This document shows, piece after piece, positions 1 through 4,901 of a stretch of DNA of 7,053 nucleotides. The position numbers and the translations under genes are program-made. Each line of letters starts with the position of its first letter. Position 1 is the stretch's first letter. Source of the DNA: Bacteroidaceae bacterium (GTDB taxonomy: Bacteria; Bacteroidota; Bacteroidia; Bacteroidales; Bacteroidaceae); the NCBI GenBank assembly GCA_900765575.1, contig CAAFRW010000058.1:1-7053 (forward strand), in the 5' to 3' direction. The notes under the pieces were generated by a model. That model ran no database searches. It worked only from the letters and a program-made list of their open reading frames with translations, and was not told where the DNA came from.

Positions 1-951
1 AGTGCAATATTCCAAAGAAGAAAGGTCGTATTTGGTCAAATCTTCCCGAATCAGGAAACGATAGATGGTAGGAGGCGCGCAAAAAGAAGTAATATGATAA
101 TCCTGAATCTTCTTCAGCATCTCACTCGGAGTAAACTTCTCATGGTCGTACACGAACACATTGGCACCGGCTATCATCTGCCCGTACAGTTTTCCCCACA
201 CCGCTTTTCCCCAGCCGGTATCGGCAATGGTAAGGTGCAGACTGTCTTCATGCAAATTGTGCCAGTAACTTCCGGTAGAGATATGTCCAAGCGGGTAAGT
301 AAAGTCGTGCGCCACCATTTTAGGTTCGCCGGTAGTTCCCGAAGTAAAGTACATCAAAGAGATATCCTCATTCGTATTTACCTTTTCCGGACGGACAAAC
401 GGAGCGGCCTGCTCTATGCCTTTGCCAAAATCCTCGAACCCTTGCGGAATGCACGGACCGGTGCTCACCACCTTCTCCACGGTGGGCGATTCGGGCAACG
501 CATCTTTAATGTGCTGCAGAATAATTTCCTCGCCTGCCGCAACAATCATCTTAATGCTTGCCGCATTGCAACGGTATACAATGTCTTTCTTTGTCAGCAA
601 ATGTGTAGCGGGAATAGCCACAGCCCCCAACTTATGCAGAGCAATAATGGAATACCAAAACTCATACCTGCGTTTCAAGACCAACATCACCATATCTCCT
701 TTTCCTATCCCCAGGCTTTGGAAATAGGAAGCCGTCCGGTCTGTATATTTTTTCAAATCCGCATAGGTATATTGGCGATGTTCGCCTTTATCATTCGTCC
801 ACAAAAGAGCCTTTTTATCCGGCTGTTCTGCCGCCCATGCGTCAATCACATCATATCCAAAATTAAAGTTCTCAGGTACTTTGATATGGAAGTTCTTGAT
901 AAAATCCTCCTGAGAAGTAAAAGTTGTCTGTGTTAAAAATCTTTCTACCAT
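1..951 (-). CDS. AMP-forming acyl-CoA synthetase, medium-chain/acetyl type (C-terminus cut by window edge)
   Basis: An ATP-dependent acid:CoA ligase of the adenylate-forming (ANL) superfamily. It would activate a carboxylic acid to an acyl-AMP and then to acyl-CoA in the cytoplasm. I translated the minus strand from the ATG at 951; it stays open for 317 codons to base 1. Residues 202-211 read FTSGTTGEPK, the glycine-rich phosphate-binding (A3) motif, and residues 241-252 (TIADTGWGKAVW) match the conserved stretch that follows it in medium-chain acyl-CoA synthetases. The N-terminal part (NFNFGYDVIDAWA, residues 28-40) is also typical of that subfamily. Family members have roughly 550 residues, so the A5, A7 and A8 motifs and the A10 catalytic lysine lie outside the window. 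The start is one base after the TAA of the upstream regulator, which implies translational coupling and shared control. The acid used cannot be told: acetate, propionate, butyrate or an aryl acid are all possible. Confidence 0.93.
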   Translation of the reverse strand, partial: MVERFLTQTTFTSQEDFIKNFHIKVPENFNFGYDVIDAWAAEQPDKKALLWTNDKGEHRQYTYADLKKYTDRTASYFQSLGIGKGDMVMLVLKRRYEFWYSIIALHKLGAVAIPATHLLTKKDIVYRCNAASIKMIVAAGEEIILQHIKDALPESPTVEKVVSTGPCIPQGFEDFGKGIEQAAPFVRPEKVNTNEDISLMYFTSGTTGEPKMVAHDFTYPLGHISTGSYWHNLHEDSLHLTIADTGWGKAVWGKLYGQMIAGANVFVYDHEKFTPSEMLKKIQDYHITSFCAPPTIYRFLIREDLTKYDLSSLEYCT

Positions 952-952
952 A

Positions 953-1504
953 TTACATTATTATTGCCAGAAACTGCACCGGTTTTCCATCTAATGCCAA
1001 CATGCCATGGGGCAATGCCGAATTAAAATACAGGCTGTCTCCTTCATTCAAAATAAGTTCTTTTCCATTAATATTCAGCAACATTCTTCCTTCCAGCACC
1101 ATATTGAATTCTTGTCCGGGATGGGAGTTGAACTGTACCGTAGCATCGGCTTTGGGAGAAACGGTTACAATAAACGGGTCGGCGATACGTCCCAGAAAGC
1201 CTGAGGCCAAAGATTGGTATTTATAGGCAGCCCGGCGCTCCACCGACATGCCTGTACCGGCACGGGTAAGGAAATAACTGCTCATTTTAGGTTCTTCTCC
1301 AAACATCAGCACGCCTAATGAGATACCATAGCGGCGTGAGATACGTTGTAACGTACTAACGGAGATATCTACCGTTCCACTTTCCACCTTTCTATATTCG
1401 TCTAAAGACATCTGGCAGGTTTCCGCCACATCTTCTTCCGAAAGTTCCAGCACATCACGCAATCCTCTTACACGTGCGGCTATTTGTTTAATCTGCTCAT
1501 TCAT
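953..1504 (-). CDS. XRE-family regulator with C-terminal cupin domain
   Basis: A 183-residue one-component transcription regulator. Residues about 6-68 form an XRE/Cro-type helix-turn-helix (LSEEDVAETCQMSLDEYRKVESG around 21-43, then a conserved ISVSTLQRISRRYGISL stretch). Residues about 108-183 are a small beta-barrel cupin with the motifs HPGQEFNMVLEG (128-139) and EGDSLYFNSALPHG (154-167). H128, E132 and H166 occupy the places of usual cupin metal or ligand contacts. I chose the ATG at 1504. A longer reading starts from TTG at 1543, but this lies upstream of the promoter box at 1525-1532, so the extra 13 residues would not be transcribed from it. The gene ends one base before the acyl-CoA synthetase. 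In the family, the cupin binds a small molecule that alters DNA binding. Here I infer that the ligand is related to the acid or acyl-CoA handled by the neighbour and that the operon is autoregulated; neither is shown by the sequence. Confidence 0.93.
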   Translation of the reverse strand: MNEQIKQIAARVRGLRDVLELSEEDVAETCQMSLDEYRKVESGTVDISVSTLQRISRRYGISLGVLMFGEEPKMSSYFLTRAGTGMSVERRAAYKYQSLASGFLGRIADPFIVTVSPKADATVQFNSHPGQEFNMVLEGRMLLNINGKELILNEGDSLYFNSALPHGMLALDGKPVQFLAIIM

Positions 1505-1524
1505 AACTGTTCGTTTATATGGCT

Positions 1525-1532
1525 CAAAGATA
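1525..1532 (-). promoter_or_regulatory. Bacteroidetes-type -7 promoter box for the regulator/acyl-CoA synthetase operon
   Basis: Read on the minus strand the bases are TATCTTTG, an exact match to the Bacteroides primary-sigma -7 consensus TAnnTTTG. Transcription would begin about 5-8 bases downstream, giving a leader of roughly 15 nt before the ATG at 1504. I see no clean TTTG -33 element at the usual 19-21 bp spacing, which could mean a weak or activator-dependent promoter. Confidence 0.6.
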
Positions 1533-1720
1533 CTTATTTTCAATTATACAGCATAAGGAAAAAGAAAGTTTCTACAAAAACCATCTAATGGGTGTTAAAA
1601 ATTGCACAAAGCCTTGTAATATGTGCGATTATGCGACAAAATCTTTACGAAAACAGTGCAGATAGTTGCAAACATAATTAATCGGCAATCCCGTCTCCTC
1701 TGATAGCTGTCGCCTTGTAC

Positions 1721-1736
1721 AAAACTTGAAAGTTTT
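1721..1736. repeat. Inverted repeat upstream of the aminopeptidase promoter
   Basis: AAAACT and AGTTTT are perfect 6-bp arms around TGAA. The site ends 25 bp before the rightward -7 box, overlapping the area where the -33 element should be. That placement suits an operator, but a 6-bp A/T-rich palindrome can also arise by chance. Confidence 0.35.
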
Positions 1737-1761
1737 AGCTACAACTTCCCGATTTATTTTC

Positions 1762-1769
1762 TACTTTTG
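1762..1769 (+). promoter_or_regulatory. Bacteroidetes-type -7 promoter box for the aminopeptidase gene
   Basis: TACTTTTG matches the TAnnTTTG consensus exactly and lies 36 bp before the ATG at 1806. This gives a predicted leader of about 30 nt. A TTTTAG at 1733-1738 is the only -33-like stretch, slightly too far away. The inverted repeat at 1769-1789 begins at the last base of this box. Confidence 0.6.
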
Positions 1770-1789
1770 TCATTTATCGGAAAAATGAC
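1769..1789 (+). repeat. Inverted repeat over the predicted transcription start
   Basis: GTCATTT (1769-1775) and AAATGAC (1783-1789) are perfect 7-bp arms with a 7-base spacer. The repeat overlaps the -7 box and the expected start site. It could act as a DNA operator, or as a small hairpin at the 5' end of the mRNA. Confidence 0.4.
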
Positions 1790-1805
1790 CTAAAACAGAT
1801 ACCTT

Positions 1806-3587
1806 ATGAAAGAAGAAATTGCTTCCCGACTGGCTTCCTTACGAAAAGCCATGCAAGAGCAGGTGCTCGATGCAGTAATCATTCCCAGCACCGACCCGCA
1901 CGCCAGCGAGTATGTACCCGATTATTGGAAAACACGTGAATGGATATCCGGCTTCAACGGTTCTGCCGGCACAGCTGTCATCACCATGGATAAGGCTGCC
2001 CTTTGGACCGACTCCCGTTATTTTCTGCAAGCCGGAGAACAACTGTCCGGTACGGAATTTCAACTGATGAAAGAACGGCTTCCCGAAACGCCTTCCATCG
2101 CCGACTGGTTAGGGAGCGTTCTACCCGAAGACTCTTCCGTAGGTATCGACGAATGGGTGTACAGTGTGGCCGATACGGAGCAACTGCGTTCCGAACTGAA
2201 ACCTTACGGACACTCGCTTTGCACCGATTTTACACTCCCTGAAGGATTGTGGAACAATCGTCCGCCCCTTCCCGACGGTCCGGTATGTATCCAACCCCTT
2301 ATTTATGCCGGACGCTCATGCAAGGAGAAGCTATCACTGCTGCGCGACGAGCTCCGCGCACGGAACGTAGAGGGTCTATTGGTTCCGGTATTGGACGATA
2401 TCGCCTGGACGCTGAACATCCGGTGCAACGATATACATTGCAATCCGGTTGCCGTGAGTTACCTGCTTATTACCCAAAGCGACGCCACCTTATTTATACA
2501 GTCGGAGAAGCTGACTCCCGAAGTCATAGAGTATTTGCTCGAAGAGGGGGTAAAAACCCTTTCCTACAAAGAGATTGAGCACGCACTGCGTACTTATCCG
2601 CACGCTTCGATATGGATAGACTCCGCTCGCACCAACTATGCATTGTGGAACTGCGTCCGCCCGGACGTCGACATTTACACCGGAGAAGCGTCGCCTATCG
2701 CCAAGATGAAGATGATTAAGAACGAAGCCGAAATAGCGGGATTCCACCAAGCCATGCTGCGTGACGGCATTGCGATGGTTAAATTCCTGAAATGGCTGGA
2801 GGAAGCGGTACCCGCCGGAAAAGAGACGGAAATGAGCATCGACCGGCAACTTTATGCCTTCCGGGCTGAGCAACCGTTATTTAAAGGTATTAGTTTCGAC
2901 ACCATTGCCGGTTACAAAGAGCACGGCGCCATTGTGCATTATGAAGCGACTCCGGAAACGGATGTTCCGCTGAAAACGGAGGGCCTCTTGTTGCTCGACA
3001 GCGGCGCGCAATATCAAGATGGTACGACAGATATTACACGTACCATTGCACTCGGCACGCTGACCGAAGAAGAGAAACGGGATTACACGCTTGTACTCAA
3101 AGCGCATATAGGTCTGTCGCGAGCCAAATTCCCGAAGGGAACTTGCGGAACACAGCTGGACGCACTGGCTCACGCTGAACTCTGGAAAGAGGGGCTGAAC
3201 TATATGCATGGTACGGGACATGGTGTGGGTTCGTACCTGAACGTACACGAAGGTCCTCACCAAATCCGCATGAATTATGTACCCACTCCACTGCAACCGG
3301 GCATGACGGTAACCGACGAACCCGGTCTGTACAAAGCCGGCCGTCATGGTATCCGTACCGAAAATACGTTGTTGGTAACGCCTTATAAGGAAACGGAGTT
3401 CGGGGAGTTTTACCAGTTCGAACCGCTAACACTTTGCCCGATAGATACCACGCCACTGATTCCGGAAATGTTAACCAAGGAAGAGATGGAATGGCTGAAC
3501 GATTATCACCAAACGGTATACGAACGGCTGGCACCGCACTTGGATGAGGAACACCGCCAATGGTTGCTTAGTAAGTTGAGAGCTTGA
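1806..3587 (+). CDS. pepP: Xaa-Pro aminopeptidase (aminopeptidase P, M24B, three-domain form)
   Basis: A cytoplasmic dinuclear metallopeptidase that removes an N-terminal residue preceding proline. Its 593 residues follow the long, three-domain layout of eukaryotic XPNPEP1 rather than the roughly 440-residue E. coli PepP: a first creatinase-like domain (about 5-140, with PSTDPHASEYVPDYWKTREW at 27-46), a second one (about 160-300), and the pita-bread catalytic domain (about 310-540). All five metal ligands can be placed: D398 (in LLDSGAQY), D409 (in DGTTDITR), H472 (in HGTGHGVGSYLNV), E505 (in TDEPGLY) and E519 (in RTEN). The substrate-contact histidines H378 and H481 are also present, so the enzyme should be active. 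A C-terminal tail (about 540-593) resembles the extension seen in the long forms. The ATG at 1806 starts right at the conserved N-terminus; there is no signal peptide. A carbonic anhydrase-like gene follows after 86 bp, probably on the same transcript. A role in using proline-rich peptides is inferred from the family. Confidence 0.97.
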   Translation: MKEEIASRLASLRKAMQEQVLDAVIIPSTDPHASEYVPDYWKTREWISGFNGSAGTAVITMDKAALWTDSRYFLQAGEQLSGTEFQLMKERLPETPSIADWLGSVLPEDSSVGIDEWVYSVADTEQLRSELKPYGHSLCTDFTLPEGLWNNRPPLPDGPVCIQPLIYAGRSCKEKLSLLRDELRARNVEGLLVPVLDDIAWTLNIRCNDIHCNPVAVSYLLITQSDATLFIQSEKLTPEVIEYLLEEGVKTLSYKEIEHALRTYPHASIWIDSARTNYALWNCVRPDVDIYTGEASPIAKMKMIKNEAEIAGFHQAMLRDGIAMVKFLKWLEEAVPAGKETEMSIDRQLYAFRAEQPLFKGISFDTIAGYKEHGAIVHYEATPETDVPLKTEGLLLLDSGAQYQDGTTDITRTIALGTLTEEEKRDYTLVLKAHIGLSRAKFPKGTCGTQLDALAHAELWKEGLNYMHGTGHGVGSYLNVHEGPHQIRMNYVPTPLQPGMTVTDEPGLYKAGRHGIRTENTLLVTPYKETEFGEFYQFEPLTLCPIDTTPLIPEMLTKEEMEWLNDYHQTVYERLAPHLDEEHRQWLLSKLRA

Positions 3588-3589
3588 TT

Positions 3590-3631
3590 CAATGGAAAAT
3601 GGAAAGTTGAAAGTTGAAAGTTGAAAGTGAA
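3590..3631 (+). repeat. Heptad tandem repeat between the aminopeptidase and carbonic anhydrase genes
   Basis: The gap opens with about six 7-base units: CAATGGA, AAATGGA, then AAGTTGA three times, then a degenerate AAGTGAA. The array begins 2 bases after the aminopeptidase stop codon and ends exactly at the ATG at 3632, 43 bases before the preferred start of the next gene. It contains short reading frames only (for example an ATG at 3592 closed by TGA at 3622-3624). Such arrays can gain or lose units by slipped-strand replication; that they vary here is inference. Confidence 0.75.
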
Positions 3632-3673
3632 ATGCCTTCAAAAGGAGATATAAAATTACAATTAAATAATAGT

Positions 3674-4195
3674 ATGGCTTATATTAAATCAGTAAGAGGA
3701 TTTACCCCCAAAATAGGAAAAGATTGTTTCCTTGCAGAAAACGCTACCATTGTAGGTGACGTAGAAATAGGTGACGGATGCAGCATCTGGTTCAATGCCG
3801 TGTTGCGGGGCGATGTGAACAGCATCCGCATCGGCAACAACGTGAACATACAGGATGGCGCCGTATTGCACACCCTATATCAGAAATCTACCGTTGAAAT
3901 CGGCAATAATGTATCGGTGGGACACAATGTCACCATTCACGGTGCCGCCATTAAAGACGGCGCTTTGGTGGGCATGGGGGCTACTGTACTCGACCATGCC
4001 GTAGTAGGCGAAGGGGCTATCGTTGCCGCCAACGCCTTGGTACTAAGCGGAACAATTATCGAACCGGGCAGTCTTTGGGCAGGAGTCCCCGCTAAATTCG
4101 TCAAAAAGGTAGACCCTGAACAATCGAAAGAGTTAAACCAAAAGATTGCCAACAACTACTCGATGTATGCGGGATGGTATAAAGAGGAAGATTAA
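3674..4195 (+). CDS. Gamma-class carbonic anhydrase-like hexapeptide-repeat protein (YrdA/PaaY type)
   Basis: A 173-residue left-handed beta-helix protein that forms trimers in its family and binds zinc or iron between subunits. Repeats of the hexapeptide type run from about residue 14 to 145 (IGDGCSIWF, IGNNVNIQDG, IGNNVSVGH, DGALVGMG, VGEGAIVA), followed by a C-terminal helix (about 148-173). The three metal-binding histidines are H66, H84 and H89 (H-x17-H-x4-H). Residues matching the archaeal Cam active site are also present: R45 and D47 (LRGD), Q60 and D61. The acidic proton-shuttle loop of Cam is absent, as in the YrdA/PaaY group, where carbonic anhydrase activity is often weak or unproven. 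I chose the ATG at 3674 because MAYIKSVRGF is the usual family N-terminus. Earlier in-frame starts exist at ATG 3632 (14 extra residues) and TTG 3614 (20 extra, inside the heptad repeat). An AGGAG at 3643-3647 is too far from 3674 to serve it. Likely co-transcribed with the aminopeptidase. Confidence 0.93.
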   Translation: MAYIKSVRGFTPKIGKDCFLAENATIVGDVEIGDGCSIWFNAVLRGDVNSIRIGNNVNIQDGAVLHTLYQKSTVEIGNNVSVGHNVTIHGAAIKDGALVGMGATVLDHAVVGEGAIVAANALVLSGTIIEPGSLWAGVPAKFVKKVDPEQSKELNQKIANNYSMYAGWYKEED

Positions 4196-4268
4196 TACTC
4201 CCTGATACATTTATAGAATCCGATTAAAACAGTCGAATCTTAGAAGGCTAAAAAAACACCTTCAATAG

Positions 4269-4313
4269 AATCCCTTTATTTACCTTATTTTATAAAGGTC
4301 AAATAAGGGGATT
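4269..4313 (+). terminator. Long hairpin, probable transcription terminator
   Basis: AATCCCTTTATTT (4269-4281) pairs with AAATAAGGGGATT (4301-4313) through 13 pairs with one G-U wobble. An inner stem ACCTT/AAGGT (4282-4286 with 4295-4299) continues it past a single bulged C, leaving an 8-base loop. The wobble becomes a C-A mismatch on the opposite strand, so the fold favours plus-strand RNA. Only a broken T-rich tail follows (ATTATACTTATTTATTT), and it lies 73 bp after the carbonic anhydrase stop, which fits a terminator for that operon. Confidence 0.6.
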
Positions 4314-4471
4314 ATTATACTTATTTATTTCAGTCTCCAATTCTTCCACTATTCCGATTCAAAAAAGAAATAGTCTCTCTGTTTTCAACATTCCACAACT
4401 ATTTTACCATTTTATTTAAAAAAAAACGATTTAGGGGTGTCTTATTTATCCCTCTCCACGTAATATATATA

Positions 4472-4483
4472 AAGAACGTTCTT
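4472..4483. promoter_or_regulatory. Perfect 12-bp palindrome, candidate operator
   Basis: AAGAACGTTCTT reads the same on both strands and sits 33 bp upstream of the ATG at 4517, directly after an alternating TA stretch (4461-4470) that could be a -10-like region. With no loop it is better suited to binding a dimeric protein than to forming an RNA hairpin. No regulator gene lies next to it, and function is inferred from position only. Confidence 0.4.
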
Positions 4484-4516
4484 CATTAAATTATCAACAT
4501 CTTTAAATTTAAAATT

Positions 4517-4891
4517 ATGAGAAAAATTATTTGTTTATTGGCATTCATTACTATAGCAATCATGCCAATGTTTGCACAAGAGACAGCAACAAAAATTAAA
4601 CCTGTTGCCGAAACAAAAGACATTACCAGTGGAGGATATGCCAAACTTAAATTAACCTTTCAAATCAAATTAGAGAATTATAATTTTGCAGAAGGAATTA
4701 TTCATAATTATCTTGAAAAAGCCGGACTAATGCATAAAATAATAGCAACTCGAAATATACCTCCTACTTACGTTATCGAATTTTATTGTGCCTCTACAGC
4801 GACCGGAGATTTCTATAGAGGATTGCTTACTTATTTCCAACAAGAATGGGAGAAAAAGACAGGAAGAGTTGACGGCTATAAACTCATATAA
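4517..4891 (+). CDS. Small secreted/periplasmic protein of unknown function
   Basis: A 124-residue protein I do not recognise. Residues 1-20 are a clear Sec signal peptide (MRKIICLLAFITIAIMPMFA) with likely cleavage before Q21, so the product reaches the periplasm; no lipoprotein box is seen. The mature part has one Cys (FYCAST). Judged by eye it has the order strand (about 41-52), helix (57-70), strand (72-79), strand (83-91), helix (96-115), strand (119-124), which matches a ferredoxin-like beta-alpha-beta-beta-alpha-beta fold. The reading frame is A/T-rich (about one third G+C in sampled lines) compared with the aminopeptidase gene. The ATG at 4517 follows an A/T-rich leader. The TAA comes 10 bp before the outer-membrane barrel gene, so the two are very probably one operon and the products may work together at the outer membrane, for instance as an accessory or ligand-binding subunit; this is inference. 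A lone chance reading frame is unlikely given the signal peptide. Confidence 0.82.
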   Translation: MRKIICLLAFITIAIMPMFAQETATKIKPVAETKDITSGGYAKLKLTFQIKLENYNFAEGIIHNYLEKAGLMHKIIATRNIPPTYVIEFYCASTATGDFYRGLLTYFQQEWEKKTGRVDGYKLI

Positions 4892-4901
4892 ACCAATCAC
4901 T

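Larger units (their letters stand above)
1505..1805. other. Divergent intergenic control region
   Basis: The 301 bp between two outward-facing genes hold no credible coding sequence. Seen here: one -7 box for each direction (1525-1532 minus, 1762-1769 plus), a further minus-strand TATGTTTG at 1669-1676 without a partner -33 box, an inverted repeat AAAACT-TGAA-AGTTTT at 1721-1736, and a second one, GTCATTT-N7-AAATGAC, at 1769-1789 that covers the expected start of the rightward transcript. The inverted repeats are candidate operator sites, possibly for the neighbouring XRE-cupin regulator, but that link is inference. Confidence 0.6.
4196..4516. other. A/T-rich intergenic region before the secreted-protein gene
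   Basis: These 321 bp carry no plausible gene. Left to right they hold the terminator-like hairpin at 4269-4313, an A9 run at 4418-4426, and a perfect 12-bp palindrome at 4472-4483. A second palindrome of A and T only (TTTAAATTTAAA, 4502-4513) lies directly before the ATG at 4517. No exact TAnnTTTG box is present, so the following gene pair may use an alternative sigma factor or an activator; I cannot place its promoter. A/T-rich leaders just before the ATG are usual for well-translated Bacteroides genes. Confidence 0.6.

Noticed and set aside
94..936. 280-codon plus-strand reading frame
   Set aside because: It lies wholly opposite the acyl-CoA synthetase gene, whose minus-strand translation carries the family motifs. 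The plus-strand product has no recognisable domain.
1505..1543. N-terminal extension of the XRE-cupin regulator from TTG at 1543
   Set aside because: It needs a TTG start located upstream of the predicted promoter box. The ATG at 1504 begins at the usual position before the helix-turn-helix.
2490..3534. Three minus-strand reading frames of 127-156 codons
   Set aside because: All lie opposite the aminopeptidase gene, overlap one another, and encode no known motif. They are a by-product of its codon composition.
3590..3631. Possible CRISPR-like array
   Set aside because: The units are 7 bases, directly adjacent and without spacers; it is a simple tandem repeat.
3614..3673. Earlier starts for the carbonic anhydrase-like protein (TTG 3614, ATG 3632)
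   Set aside because: The added residues come partly from the heptad repeat and lie outside the conserved fold. They are kept only as alternatives.
4243..4263. Possible hairpin GAAGG-N11-CCTTC with an internal A run
   Set aside because: Only five pairs around an 11-base loop; much weaker than the hairpin at 4269-4313.
4788..4901. N-terminal extension of the barrel protein from ATG 4788
   Set aside because: The extension overlaps the small secreted-protein gene in another frame and would bury the signal peptide that begins at 4902.
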